The notes: generated by a model not told the origin, from the letters alone. A DNA stretch of 64,000 nucleotides from Candidatus Paceibacterota bacterium (GCA_035452965.1 DAOTCE010000017.1:46301-110300); one strand, 5' to 3'; numbered from the stretch's first letter, positions 8,237 to 18,001 are shown. Program-made: numbers and translations.

Positions 8237-9427
8237 TCATTGCGGCTGAGCCTGATGCGGGCGCACGGGCGAATGAATAGTGCGAATGTATAGGTACCAA
8301 ACGCCAAAAGCGATAAGCAGCGGGTAATAACTCCACCAGAAGGGCGCCACCTCAACCACACCAGGGAGGGTCACCCGAGCCGCCGAAAAGCTTGCGAGAG
8401 CGACCAGCAACACTTTCTTGTCAACCACGGCCCGCTCGAAAACAAGGTAGGCAGGCACAATCAAAGTCATATAAGAGTAGTCCTTGAAGCGGACGCTGAT
8501 CAATGCGAACACGCAGCAGCCCAATCCCACTAGCCAAATTGCTTTGTCCTGGACAGGCGTATCATAGAGCTTACGCGTCGCGCGCCAACTAACGCCCACG
8601 ATGCACACGGCAATTACGCCATGCACGAAGTAGTAGATCCCGGCCAAAGGCGGCAGATCAAGCGCTTCAGCAGACGCGGCAAGCACCTGTCGCGCCAGCG
8701 AGAACGTTGATGGATTCTTAATACCTTCTTCGTTCATCGTGTTGCCTGCGTTTGCAATGAATCCGCTGAATAATGCTGGCGCGAGGACATATTCCAGAGC
8801 CAGCACCCCGAGGAATGCTGCCAAAGAAATCACAAGATGCCTCCATCTTCTTGCGCCAGGGACGACCAGCAGCAGGCACAGGAAGAAAACCGGCTGCACC
8901 TTGAACAGCGCGGTAGCTACAATGACTCCGCTGAAAAGCCCATAACAGCGCCGCAGGTAGAAGAGGAAGGCCAGCCACAGACCGTATTGCTCAAACAGCG
9001 AGATGTTCCCTGACTGCAGGTCAACAAAAATCGTTGCGTTGAAGCCAAACAGGCAGAGCGCATAGAATAAGTAATCCGTGCGCCTGCTAAGGAAAGCAGT
9101 GCTCCAGAGATAAATCAACCCAGCGAGTACAACCACCTTAAGAAACAAATACCCGCTATATGCCAACGCATATTCACAATAGGTGAACGGGAGGAAAGCA
9201 AACAAGGTTAGAGGCGGATAAACGAACGGAAGTAGCTCGGCTCCTGCCATCTGAGTCACCGCCTGTGTATCGTAGGGATTGATTCCTGACCGGAACGCCG
9301 TTGCGCACTGGTAATAACCGCGGAAGTCCCATTGATACACTTCCGGATGAATAAGAATGTGCAGGACAAGCAGGGTTGCGTAACCAACTAGGGCTAGCAA
9401 GAGAGCTCTTTCCCAGTATTTGCTCAT
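8237..9427 (-). CDS. GT87 (DUF2029) family polyprenyl-phosphate-dependent glycosyltransferase
   Basis: 396 residues, about ten membrane segments. The first exported loop carries QWDFRGYYQCATAFRSG followed by NPYD and, further on, FVYPPLTLFAFLPF. This Asp, NPYD and YPPL pattern is characteristic of the DUF2029/GT87 family (related to actinobacterial mannosyl- and arabinosyltransferases); Asp34 is the likely catalytic residue. Last gene of a minus-strand run with the HEAT-repeat (24 bp upstream) and GT39 genes, so probably part of a surface-glycan or glycoprotein pathway. Substrate unknown. Confidence 0.82.
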   Translation of the reverse strand: MSKYWERALLLALVGYATLLVLHILIHPEVYQWDFRGYYQCATAFRSGINPYDTQAVTQMAGAELLPFVYPPLTLFAFLPFTYCEYALAYSGYLFLKVVVLAGLIYLWSTAFLSRRTDYLFYALCLFGFNATIFVDLQSGNISLFEQYGLWLAFLFYLRRCYGLFSGVIVATALFKVQPVFFLCLLLVVPGARRWRHLVISLAAFLGVLALEYVLAPALFSGFIANAGNTMNEEGIKNPSTFSLARQVLAASAEALDLPPLAGIYYFVHGVIAVCIVGVSWRATRKLYDTPVQDKAIWLVGLGCCVFALISVRFKDYSYMTLIVPAYLVFERAVVDKKVLLVALASFSAARVTLPGVVEVAPFWWSYYPLLIAFGVWYLYIRTIHSPVRPHQAQPQ

Positions 9428-9451
9428 GGCTGAGATTAGTCAGATAAACTT

Positions 9452-10696
9452 TCAATCCCAAGCCTTTCTAAACGGTGCAAGAATTTCATTTTCCCCGCTT
9501 GGCTTAATGCTTTCCAGCGCTTCCAACGCGGCAACGCGCACAGATTCTAGCTTATCCTGTACTAGTCGTGTCAGTCCTGGAATTGCGGCTTTAGCTGGGG
9601 GCCCGATCTTGCCCAGCGCCCGGGCCGACCATTCGCGGACCATCGGCGACTCGTCCCTCAAGCCTGCGACCAGGTTTGGCAAGGCGGGTTGCAGATTCCA
9701 GTGGCCTTGCGCCAGGGCCTTGAGGGCGGCGAGGCGTACCCCTGGAGCAGGGTCCTTGACTGCGCCGGCCAGCAACTTTGTGACCAGCTCGTTGGCCAGG
9801 CCGCTCGCCGCAAGGACTCCTATCGCCTGCTCGCGCGCGGCGGCCGTTTCGTCGGCAGTCGAGGTCCTGTCCGCGGCCAAGTGTGGTCCGGGCCGTCCGT
9901 AATGCTGGAGCAGCGCGGCAGCGGCAGCTTCTCTGGCAGCTCCTCTTTCGCGCACCAGCACGTTGATCAGCGGCGCCACGGCCGGGGTTCCAATCCTGGC
10001 CAGGCTTTGAGCTGCGGCCGCGCGTTCAGCCGGACTGTCCCGCGTGAGCATTTGAATAAGCGCCGGCACGGCTGGCGCGGATTCGGGGCCGGCTTCTCCC
10101 AGGCCGCGCGCGGCGGCGCAGCGCACGGTCGCATCCTCTTCTTGCAGCGCGCTGGTTAAGCCCGGCACCGCCGGGCCGCCAATCCGGCCCAGGGCGACAG
10201 TGGCTTCCCAGCAAGTGCCATTCACCTTGTCATGTAGCGCTCGGACCAGCTCGGGCGTCGCCGCTGCCGCTCGCGGGCCAAGATTCGCCAGGGCTCGCGC
10301 AGCCGCTGGACGGACCAAGGCTGCCTGGGGCGGACTCACGCGATGCAGCACCAGCGTTCGCGCGAATCGGGGCAGCCGGAACGCAATTCGGCGCATCACC
10401 TCCCGCCAGCGGGCATCTTCGACTCTCACCAACCTGGCCAGTTCGGGGACGGCGTTGGTGCCCAGGGTCTGGAAAGCCGCCTGGGCCTCGTGGCGGGCCT
10501 TGGGATCAGGCGCGGAGAGTTGCAGCAACCATGTCTTGACCGTCTTGCCTTGATAGAGCGGGCTCCGGGTGTTCGACCTGGAGACCAGGAGCCCCACCAT
10601 CACGCAAAAACCGATGACGGCCAGCAGGGCGGGCAGATGCTTCTTTGCAGACACTGGATGCACCGCAAGCCTCGGTTGAAACCGGCGGCGATTCAA
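9452..10696 (-). CDS. Membrane-anchored HEAT-repeat protein
   Basis: 414 residues with a TTG start at 10696, since no ATG lies near the frame start. A single hydrophobic segment at about 22-40 (LPALLAVIGFCVMVGLLV) is followed by HEAT-type repeats for the rest of the protein, with recurring units like AVPALIQMLTRDSP and VRLAALKALA. Likely a scaffold anchored in the membrane with the repeats outside the cytoplasm. Between GT39 (51 bp upstream) and GT87 (24 bp downstream) genes, so possibly co-transcribed. No enzymatic motif seen. Confidence 0.8.
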   Translation of the reverse strand: MNRRRFQPRLAVHPVSAKKHLPALLAVIGFCVMVGLLVSRSNTRSPLYQGKTVKTWLLQLSAPDPKARHEAQAAFQTLGTNAVPELARLVRVEDARWREVMRRIAFRLPRFARTLVLHRVSPPQAALVRPAAARALANLGPRAAAATPELVRALHDKVNGTCWEATVALGRIGGPAVPGLTSALQEEDATVRCAAARGLGEAGPESAPAVPALIQMLTRDSPAERAAAAQSLARIGTPAVAPLINVLVRERGAAREAAAAALLQHYGRPGPHLAADRTSTADETAAAREQAIGVLAASGLANELVTKLLAGAVKDPAPGVRLAALKALAQGHWNLQPALPNLVAGLRDESPMVREWSARALGKIGPPAKAAIPGLTRLVQDKLESVRVAALEALESIKPSGENEILAPFRKAWD

Positions 10697-10747
10697 GGCT
10701 TCTTTGATAGCGCGAGTGTTGCGGCACGAGTGCCGGCCCGCGGTGCG

Positions 10748-12661
10748 TCACGGTTGGCTTGGTCCCCAGCGGAGGCCAGCCGGATCCGCTGCCGCGACTG
10801 GCTTCTGTTCGGGCGATGGTCTGCGCTTAAGAATCAGGATGTGTTTCACGGTCGAGGCGCCCGGCGCCGGTTTGTCCATGTCCGTCCCCCGTTCGTGTCC
10901 CTCTCGAACTTCGATCGTCATGACCAGGTCCAGGTTCGCAGCCCAGTAATCCGCCCACCACTCGGCGACCTTTCGCGCGGAAGCAGGCCGGGACAACCAC
11001 GAGAAGTCGTCGTCAATGTAAACTACGTACTCGGGCCGGGCCCGCTCAACTTCGGCGATCATCTCCTCCTGCATTCTCAAGGCGAAGGGTTGAGCTTCCA
11101 TCAGGGGATACATGTAGATGTAGCCCGTGGCCGAGCGCCGCCGGGACAGGAAATAGATCTGCGGTTCCGAGCCCAGCACGGCTACGCGCGTGTCCTTCGC
11201 TGTGTGCGCCCGAAGGTAATCTGCTGCCTGGGCCGTTCCGGCAAATAGCGTGGACCCGAAAACGCTGCGCAAAGCCCGGTCGCGTGGCAAGGTCAGCCAG
11301 ACCGAGCCTTGCCCAATCAGGGCCGCGCCCAGGGCGATGGCAAACAGTCCCAGAATGGGCACGGCCAGAAACAGCTCAATGGTCTGGTCGTGCCGCAGCA
11401 GGTGCAAGCCCCGGCTGACCGCCACGCCCGTCAGCAATGCCAGCACAGGCAGTACGGTAATAAAATAATGCTCGCGAAAGTAGAGCCCCACGCTGGCGGA
11501 GGCGAACGAGCAGAAGAGCAGGGCCGTCAGGAAGAAACGGGGATGGGGAACTTGCGACTTGCGGATCGCGGCCTCCTCGCCGCCAGCCCCGGCTCCCGGC
11601 CATTGGCCTCTGGTTTTCGGGCTTCGCGGAGCGGACCTGGGGCTGGATTCGCTCAGCCTTTCATCCCACCACAGGACGAGCAGTCCGATCCAGGGCAGGA
11701 GCCATAGGATCAGGTTGGGGCCGACCGCCGCGCGCAGCCCGGCGCGCAACATGGCCGGACCGTTCACCGGGGAAATGGCCGAAGCGTATTCGCGGGCGTA
11801 ACTGATCGTCCAGAACACGAATTGAGGAAATGCCCCGGCCCACCACAGCACCAGGCAGGTCAGGCCGTAGGGCGCCAGCCAGCCCAGCGCAAACCAGCCC
11901 AGGTCTGCGGCGATCCGCGCCGGACCAGCGAAGGAGGCTTCGCCGGTCCGCTCGCGCGGATTTCTGACGTCCAATCGCCGGCCCCGCGTACTGCCTGCCG
12001 CCAGCCACTCTCCCCCTCGCACCCACAGCAGATACAGCACTCCGAACAGGCCGAAGAAGATTCCATGCTGCTTCATCAGGAATGCCAATCCGAAGAGCAG
12101 GCCGCTGGCGAAAAGGAGCGCCGAGGGCTGAAAAGCCCAGTGCCTGGGGCGATGGATGGCAGGGTGCTCAAGGGCCCTTAACAACAGCCATATCCCGCCC
12201 AGGGCGGCCAGCACAATGAAATGGGTCGCATGGCCGGCCAGGCCCAGCACGAACGGGCTTAGCGACAGCAGCGCAAAGGCTGCCGCCGCGGAAATACCTG
12301 TCGCCTCATCCAGCAATCTCCGGCCCAACCGGAACACGAGCACTATCGAGACCGCGTTGACCAGGGCGAGGCCGAGGCGAATACCGGAGGGACTCTGCCC
12401 GAAGATCGCCATTATTACCGCATATGCGGCATAGGTTCCGGGCAGCTTCATGTTGTAAGCCACTTTGTACGGCGGCACACCCTGCAAAATGAGCTGGCCC
12501 GCGTAGGCGTATTCGCCCTCGTCGCGCTCCAGCGGCAATCCCCGCAGCCGCACACGCACGACCAGAACGAACAAGACGACGAGGGCCACCAACAGCCAGC
12601 CGCGGTGGCGCCAGAGGACATCCCGCCACGCGCAGGCACTGTTGGTATTTTGATTGAGCAT
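10748..12661 (-). CDS. GT39-like (PMT/ArnT superfamily) glycosyltransferase
   Basis: 637 residues from the ATG at 12661; a GTG six codons upstream (12679) is possible. Many membrane segments. The first exported loop has LERDEGEYAYAGQLI (Asp48/Glu49), the acidic motif of the dolichyl/polyprenyl-phosphate sugar transferases of the PMT_2/GT39 group, and later Arg-rich loops. The C-terminal domain (about 440-600) is soluble and exported, as in ArnT-like proteins. Uses a polyprenyl-phosphate sugar in the family; acceptor unknown. Heads a minus-strand run with the HEAT and GT87 genes. Confidence 0.8.
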   Translation of the reverse strand: MLNQNTNSACAWRDVLWRHRGWLLVALVVLFVLVVRVRLRGLPLERDEGEYAYAGQLILQGVPPYKVAYNMKLPGTYAAYAVIMAIFGQSPSGIRLGLALVNAVSIVLVFRLGRRLLDEATGISAAAAFALLSLSPFVLGLAGHATHFIVLAALGGIWLLLRALEHPAIHRPRHWAFQPSALLFASGLLFGLAFLMKQHGIFFGLFGVLYLLWVRGGEWLAAGSTRGRRLDVRNPRERTGEASFAGPARIAADLGWFALGWLAPYGLTCLVLWWAGAFPQFVFWTISYAREYASAISPVNGPAMLRAGLRAAVGPNLILWLLPWIGLLVLWWDERLSESSPRSAPRSPKTRGQWPGAGAGGEEAAIRKSQVPHPRFFLTALLFCSFASASVGLYFREHYFITVLPVLALLTGVAVSRGLHLLRHDQTIELFLAVPILGLFAIALGAALIGQGSVWLTLPRDRALRSVFGSTLFAGTAQAADYLRAHTAKDTRVAVLGSEPQIYFLSRRRSATGYIYMYPLMEAQPFALRMQEEMIAEVERARPEYVVYIDDDFSWLSRPASARKVAEWWADYWAANLDLVMTIEVREGHERGTDMDKPAPGASTVKHILILKRRPSPEQKPVAAADPAGLRWGPSQP

Positions 12662-12721
12662 CAGGCCATCAGGTATCACCCGCAGCCGGCGGCGGTGGCA
12701 AGGCGCAGGCCAAACAAGCCC

Positions 12722-13093
12722 TCAGCCCCTGGACGGGGTGGTCTTGGCGGCCTCGATCAGCTCCCAGAACTTCGGATTCTGCTGGAGCGCCTCGTCCTCC
12801 GGCGTCTTCAAGCCGGAACGGAAGAGAAAGTCCTTGAGGGTGTGGCGATTAAGGATGCGGTGCACTACCAGCCCAAGCTCGTGCCGCTCGAAATAGACGC
12901 GATAATCGCCCACTCGGAACCGGTGCAGGATTCGGCCCGCACGTTCCAGCTTCCCGAATTGGTCCAGCTCAGTGTGCATGACCTGTTGCGGCAGGCCGCG
13001 AAACTCGCCGAGGATGCGGAGTTGCAGCTCCTTGGGCATCCGCGCCAGTTCCGCCGCGCTGGTCGGATTGAAGATGATTTGAAACAAGCGCAT
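12722..13093 (-). CDS. RelE/ParE-like toxin-family protein, apparently without antitoxin
   Basis: 123 residues from an internal ATG (13093) giving MRLFQIIFNPTSAAEL; the longer frame from 13168 adds residues with no family resemblance. The middle part, with LERAGRILHRFRVGDYRVYFER and a following VVHRILNRHTLKDF, has the small beta-sheet/Arg pattern of RelE/ParE toxins. I see no antitoxin gene on either side: upstream there are only 115 bp before tRNA-Glu, downstream the GT39 gene. The C-terminal extension (KTPEDEALQQNPKFWELIEAAK) is unlike a minimal RelE and could be an added regulatory tail. Confidence 0.6.
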   Translation of the reverse strand: MRLFQIIFNPTSAAELARMPKELQLRILGEFRGLPQQVMHTELDQFGKLERAGRILHRFRVGDYRVYFERHELGLVVHRILNRHTLKDFLFRSGLKTPEDEALQQNPKFWELIEAAKTTPSRG

Positions 13094-13208
13094 TTCAGCT
13101 CCCACAACAGCGGCAGATGGACATACGTCCTGATTCCCCGGCGGGAGCCCGGAGCAACCTGCCGGCACGATTCAGCTTGTTCGTCTTGCTCATCCTGCTG
13201 CGAACGAA

Positions 13209-13283
13209 TGGTAGCGCGTACGGGAATCGAACCCGTCTTTCAGCCTTGAGAGGGCCGTGTCCTAGCCGATAGACGAACGCGCC
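13209..13283 (-). tRNA. tRNA-Glu (anticodon CUC)
   Basis: 75-nt cloverleaf with encoded CCA. Acceptor GGCGCGU pairs with ACGCGCU (first pair G-U), D arm GUCU/GGAC, anticodon arm CGGCC-CUCUCAA-GGCUG with CUC at the anticodon, T arm CGGG-UUCGAUU-CCCG region. Reads GAG codons. Confidence 0.93.
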
Positions 13284-13484
13284 GCACAGCCATTCCCCCA
13301 AATGCTACCGGCTGCGGGCAGAATGTCAACGGGAGGCTTGAGAGGGTTGAAGTCTGCCTCAAATCAGGCAGCGATGGTCCGGTTTCTGGACAGGCTGCGC
13401 CTGGCCACGAAGAGTTTGTCTCGTCCGGCTGGCAGGCCATTCTTTGAGGCAGTTTGGCAGAGAAATTGCGGACGGCGGGGCCTG

Positions 13485-13889
13485 ATGTTAAAGGCTCTCG
13501 CTCCGCTGCTGTTCCTGGCCTTCCTGGCCACTTCGTGTTCCACGCCACAATCCACTTCGGTGATGCGGTTTAACGAACAGGAGCGGGCTGATCTCATCGT
13601 TCGCTATTACTCCGATGATACCAATTACGTGCTGAAGCCGGAAGCAAAGGACGGCCCGTTTCTGTCTGTGCTCAAGAAGGACCGCGTCCTGGACCTGGCC
13701 AAACAGCAACCGAGTCGCGAGCTGGCCGTGATCGTTCTGATAAACCGCGGCAGCGAGGGCGAATCGGAACTAGTGCAGCAGAAGTGGTCAAATCTGTTGA
13801 TGGAGGTCGGCTACCAGCGGGTCGTCTTTCTGCGCGCCATGAAAGGCATGCAGATCAACGGGTTGCCCGTTTTGGCGAGCGGGGGTTGA
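13485..13889 (+). CDS. Small predicted lipoprotein, unknown function
   Basis: 134 residues from the ATG at 13485. The longer frame from 13302 overlaps the tRNA leader region and precedes the signal. Signal peptide LKALAPLLFLAFLATS ends at lipobox Cys18, so probably lipid-anchored. The mature part is a small mixed domain (about 100 residues) with no motif I recognise; it contains ELAVIVLINRGSEGESELV and VVFLRAMKGM. Monocistronic, convergent with the large secreted protein downstream. Confidence 0.65.
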   Translation: MLKALAPLLFLAFLATSCSTPQSTSVMRFNEQERADLIVRYYSDDTNYVLKPEAKDGPFLSVLKKDRVLDLAKQQPSRELAVIVLINRGSEGESELVQQKWSNLLMEVGYQRVVFLRAMKGMQINGLPVLASGG

Positions 13890-13970
13890 GCCGCCGCAAT
13901 TACGGGACGTGCGGGCGCGGGTAAGTCGGTTAACGCCAGTTCCCGCGGGTCCGCCTTTCCGGCCTGGACA

Positions 13971-16900
13971 TTATTGGACCCGGATACGATAGAACCGTTG
14001 CTGGCCGGACGGATTCGAGTCCGGCAGGCTGGCGACGGCACCCGTGCCCGGGGTGGAGGTAATTGTATTCCAGCTAATCGCACCGCTGAGATTGGTCGCG
14101 TACTCCAGGTAATAGGATAGACTTGCGTTGGCTGCCGTAGGGAAACTGAACATGAATCCGGCAGGATAGGAGCCCGAGATGGTCACGGTTGGCCGAGGCA
14201 CGACTGCGGCGTTTGTCGGGGTAACGGTCATCACGAAAGCACGCGTCCTGGCGGGACTGTTCGTGTCCAGGCCAACCCCCGCGATCACCAGGTTGCCCGC
14301 CCCGTTCGTGCCCACGCTGTAGGCGCGGGTCAATCGGCTGAAGATGCCCAGGTTCTCCCCTGCCACCGCCAAAGCGGTGAGGTCGGTCACCGTCCAATTG
14401 GTCGCGCTTGCGTCGTGCGTATCCCAGAGAACCGCCCTTTCCGCGCCGCGGTAGTTCATTCCCACGGCGTACTTGCCGTCCGCCGTGCAGCCGTATGGGA
14501 TCGCGAGGTTGGCCGAGCCGGCCGTATCGGGGAAATTGGGCAACACTTTAGTGCTAATCTGCGTGGCCGGGCCGGGATAAGTTGTATCGAACACCGCCTT
14601 GTAACCGTAGTTGGTCGCCGCGGTGCCACCGGGCTTTGGTGACAGGCCAAAGATGATCGTCCCATCGGCGCTGACGGCATAAGCCTGCCCCGCCGTGGTG
14701 CCATTCAAACCGGTAGGGCTCCAGGGCGCCAGGCCGGCGCCGTTCCAATCGGCAACATAGTTGATGTACACTCCCGAGTTCTGCCGCCAACCCACACCTC
14801 GGCCGTTGCTGGATATGCCATTCAATTGTGCGAAGCTGTTCGGCTTGGGAACAGATTTCTCACCCCAGGCCACCATCGCCGGCCAAGAGTTGGAGCCCCG
14901 GCCAATATTCAATACCCAGTTGTCGTTTGCCCCGGTGCCTTTATCCGTCCCCGCCGAGTAGAAGAGATCCGATGAGGTCCCGGCGAGTCCATTCGCGTCT
15001 GGAACCGTTGGGTTCTTGGCGGCATCGGACTGCACCTTTGCACCCCACGTCGTCCCGCCGTTGGCCGTCCTCCAGGCTGTAAACCAAGTGCCGGACAGGC
15101 CGGACACAATGACCTCTCGCTGGCCGCCGTCGGTGCGGTAACCCACGCCCGTCACGATGGCGGATTGCGCTCCATCCGAGCTGATTACGTTGACGAGGCT
15201 CGCGGTATTCAGGTCGCAGAGGAAGCCGCGCGAGCCGGAGAGGCCCACCACATACCGGCCGTCGGGCGTAATGGCGCGGGCCTCATTAGCAGTATCGCCG
15301 GGGAGGGTTGGCAGGTGGATGAGGGGGGACGATCCGAAAGGATTCGTAACCAGCGTCAACGTTGCGGGGCTGCTGATCGCACTCCCAAAATCGTTGGTTA
15401 CCACGCAGCGATAGCTGGCCACGTCGTTACTGTCCACATTGCTGATTGCCAGCGTCGCCGTCGTGCTCCCGGAATAATGCCCTCCGTCGGCCAATCCGAC
15501 CTCATTCTTCTGCCACCGATAGGCGAGGGGACTGGTGCCCGCGGCGAGGATGGTGAAGCTGGCATCGTCGCTCGGACCAACGTGCTGGCTTACAGGCTGT
15601 TGTGTGATCGTCGGGGCGTTGCTGGAGGAGGCCAGGAGGCTTTCCGCGATCCAACCAGAGCTCGTGCCGAAAGCGCACTTCCACCAATAGTAACCCTTGG
15701 CGTAGACGCCGTTGACCGAATGGCTTGCCACGGTTCCCTGCGTTCCGTTGGGTATTGTCGTGAAAGCGTAATAGTCCGTCCCCGGCCCCAGTCGCAGGTT
15801 GGCATTGGCCGTCGTCGTGACTGTCTTCCCGGCGCTGAACTCCGTCGAGACCTGCTTGGGCAGGAGGTTCACCATCATCAGCCCATTGGCCACGGCACGC
15901 TCGCTGCCGTCGGATGGGACATTCTTGATCACCCCATTTACCCACATCGCGGAGGAGCCGCCGCCGTCCATGTTCACCCCATAGGTAGCGCCCAGCGTGT
16001 CCCTGCAGAATACCCCCATCTCGTCGCTGGTCATCCCGATGCTTTGGGCGCTCCGCCCATCGCACACCATGAAGAAAATGTAGGTAGAGTTGTAGGCGAC
16101 TAGCGTCCGCGGGTTCCGAGCAGTCATTCCAGCGTCGTCGGTCTCCTGGATCACGCCATTTTTCAGGAACTCGAAGTTCCCCTGGGCCAGCGCGTACGCC
16201 TTGTGGAAGGTGCGATTATCTACAACGGAGCAAAGATCGCCGCCGGGCGGGCCGTCATAGAGCCGGAATCGCTGGCTGATCGCAATGGTTTGGCCCACTT
16301 CGGCATAAGTCTGCAGGAAGGTCGCCGCCTCCCCCACCCCCGAAAGTACCAGATGGTCAAAAGGGATGCTGGTGGACCCCTGGTTGACGCGCACCTGTCT
16401 GATCGTCCCGGTGACTGTGCCGGGTGGGGTGAGGATCAGCAACGGCGTGGACAGCTCGACCAGCACCTCCACCCCGCCGGCAGAAGTCAAAGTGTTGTTG
16501 TTGTATTGCGGCGTAAAGAGGATCAATTGGTTTGATCCCCGGGCGATATTGATGCCGTCGAAAACACGCGATGATCCGCCAACTGTCACCGTGTGATCGT
16601 CGGGCAAATAATGGTAGCAAACGCCATTGAAATAGCTGCGGTCCATCTTCCACACAAAGCCCATCTGCCCGCCCCAGTCATCGAATCGCTTGGCATACCA
16701 GCCATCGTAGATATGCCCGCCGGTAATGATGCCACTGGTGCCGTTGAAGAAGCTGCCGTTGATGGCCACCACCACGTCGTTGCGTTTTCCCCAGGATTCT
16801 CCCCAGTAATTGATGGCATCCTCGTACCGGGGGGCCTGCGCACTGACCACTTCTCTGGCCCCGGAAACATGGTTCAAGGCGATCATGCTGCCGATTGTGC

Positions 16901-17069
16901 AGTTGGTGTTGGCCACTGCCATGCGTGTCACGAAGACATTGTTCGGGCCTGTCGCGGTGAACTTCTGGTAGTCAATTCCGACCCCAACGCTGGTCCATTG
17001 CGCGGGCGCGCTTGAGATGAGAAGGCTGAGCAAGAAGCCGGACAGTGTGAGTTGAGATCTGGTGTTCAC
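13971..17069 (-). CDS. Secreted multidomain phosphodiester glycosidase (NAGPA-like) with SH3 and Ig domains
   Basis: 1032 residues from the GTG at 17069, which places a signal peptide (SGFLLSLLISSAPAQ) at the N-terminus; the frame extends 63 residues further upstream without a signal. Domain order: phosphodiester glycosidase/NAGPA-type domain (about 25-395) with VVVAINGSFFNGT and the signature GVNMDGGGSSAMW at about 365-377; SH3b-like domain (about 415-482, NLRLGPGTDYY and GWIAESLL); Ig-like domain (about 487-575, ITQQPVSQHVG and SYRCVVTNDFGS); then a long region of repeated beta units of HAF/kelch-like style (ARAITPDGRYVVGLSG and similar) to the end. Likely exported and cell-wall or glycan associated; cleaves sugar-phosphodiester bonds in characterised relatives. 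Large for the family because of the added C-terminal region. Confidence 0.8.
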   Translation of the reverse strand: MNTRSQLTLSGFLLSLLISSAPAQWTSVGVGIDYQKFTATGPNNVFVTRMAVANTNCTIGSMIALNHVSGAREVVSAQAPRYEDAINYWGESWGKRNDVVVAINGSFFNGTSGIITGGHIYDGWYAKRFDDWGGQMGFVWKMDRSYFNGVCYHYLPDDHTVTVGGSSRVFDGINIARGSNQLILFTPQYNNNTLTSAGGVEVLVELSTPLLILTPPGTVTGTIRQVRVNQGSTSIPFDHLVLSGVGEAATFLQTYAEVGQTIAISQRFRLYDGPPGGDLCSVVDNRTFHKAYALAQGNFEFLKNGVIQETDDAGMTARNPRTLVAYNSTYIFFMVCDGRSAQSIGMTSDEMGVFCRDTLGATYGVNMDGGGSSAMWVNGVIKNVPSDGSERAVANGLMMVNLLPKQVSTEFSAGKTVTTTANANLRLGPGTDYYAFTTIPNGTQGTVASHSVNGVYAKGYYWWKCAFGTSSGWIAESLLASSSNAPTITQQPVSQHVGPSDDASFTILAAGTSPLAYRWQKNEVGLADGGHYSGSTTATLAISNVDSNDVASYRCVVTNDFGSAISSPATLTLVTNPFGSSPLIHLPTLPGDTANEARAITPDGRYVVGLSGSRGFLCDLNTASLVNVISSDGAQSAIVTGVGYRTDGGQREVIVSGLSGTWFTAWRTANGGTTWGAKVQSDAAKNPTVPDANGLAGTSSDLFYSAGTDKGTGANDNWVLNIGRGSNSWPAMVAWGEKSVPKPNSFAQLNGISSNGRGVGWRQNSGVYINYVADWNGAGLAPWSPTGLNGTTAGQAYAVSADGTIIFGLSPKPGGTAATNYGYKAVFDTTYPGPATQISTKVLPNFPDTAGSANLAIPYGCTADGKYAVGMNYRGAERAVLWDTHDASATNWTVTDLTALAVAGENLGIFSRLTRAYSVGTNGAGNLVIAGVGLDTNSPARTRAFVMTVTPTNAAVVPRPTVTISGSYPAGFMFSFPTAANASLSYYLEYATNLSGAISWNTITSTPGTGAVASLPDSNPSGQQRFYRIRVQ

Positions 17070-17546
17070 GAGTGTTCTGTTGTGGGGCTGGGTTGGTGTG
17101 GCGCGAGGTATTAGAACGGTATGGCGCCGGAGAACCTCTGCGCGGTCTGGCCCCGCCACGAGCCGGGGCAGGCAAGCACACTCGACGCTCCCAACAGGAG
17201 CGCAGACGCATTCCAGGTCGAAGCGCAAACCCTGCTTCTCATCAGACGCCCTGGTCAAAGGTCTTCACGACAAGTTTCTCATACCATTTATGGCTCCGGA
17301 TTACCAGCAAAACATGTCTCAGACCTTAGCTCAATTGTTGGGCATGGGAGTGTGAGCGCTCAGGAAGCGAGAGTTTTATTAGCTTTTTCGCGGATTCCCG
17401 GGGAAGCCCATTGGCGATTCATCGTTTCGCTCTCCTCTGCCTGCCTCCGGCACCCCCTCCGGGCAGACGCGACGGCACCGTTACGGGTGGCCGGACATTT
17501 GCGTTGGCTTGCGGCCGGCTGGGGGATGGCGTGTTAGTGCGGTCTG

Positions 17547-17598
17547 GCTACGGTGTGTATCCCATGGGGAGCACTCCCCATGGGATACACACCGTAGC
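17547..17598. repeat. 52-bp perfect palindrome, family P (copy 1)
   Basis: Two 25-bp arms around a 2-bp centre; the core is GTGTATCCCATGGGGAG with its complement. A second copy with the same core lies at 27325-27374. On a transcript it would form a very long stable hairpin. Confidence 0.9.
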
Positions 17599-17675
17599 AC
17601 CACCATGCCGCCACCGGAATCCCAAGCAGGATGTGCCGGGGTCAGCGGGGATTGGAAAAGGCAGGCAGGCGGCAT

Positions 17676-17698
17676 CACTGTCCAAAATATGGACAGTG
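17676..17698. repeat. Short palindrome CACTGTCCA-N5-TGGACAGTG
   Basis: Perfect 9-bp arms and a 5-bp A/T loop, about 75 bp from the long palindrome. A decayed version on the opposite strand lies near 27238-27262, at a similar distance from the second long palindrome, and a weaker one near 49215-49235. Looks like part of the same repeat unit or an operator-type site. Confidence 0.55.
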
Positions 17699-18001
17699 CA
17701 CGGGTTTCGGAGGTCGGGGAGGCGTTCCAGGTAGCGTAGATGGCAACCACCGTTGGCACTTCCCGGAAATCCGTGCCGAACCTCTTGTTAGCCCGCATCC
17801 CGCTCCTTGGGGTAACGACGCTTCCTGGGGCATATCTGCGGTGGAACGGCTGCGCTCACACATACTTCCACCGGGTGTTGCTATCTATGGCGCTCCCGAC
17901 GGAACTTCCGATAGAGCCCCATTGCCGCAACAGCCACCGGTGTTCATCCGCCTCCGCGGTTCCCAATTGCAGCCGATCCAGTCCACCGTCTAGGATGAGT
18001 C

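Larger units (their letters stand above)
17070..18001. other. Long intergenic region with palindromic repeats
   Basis: 932 bp between divergent genes. It contains the near-perfect 52-bp palindrome at 17547-17598 and a second short palindrome at 17676-17698. The short open frames here are GC-biased and share no resemblance to known proteins, so I call no gene. The trpD promoter should lie in the last 200 bp. Confidence 0.6.

Noticed and set aside
13094..13208. Antitoxin gene beside the RelE-like gene
   Set aside because: No open frame with a ribosome site or antitoxin-like helix pattern in the 115 bp before tRNA-Glu.
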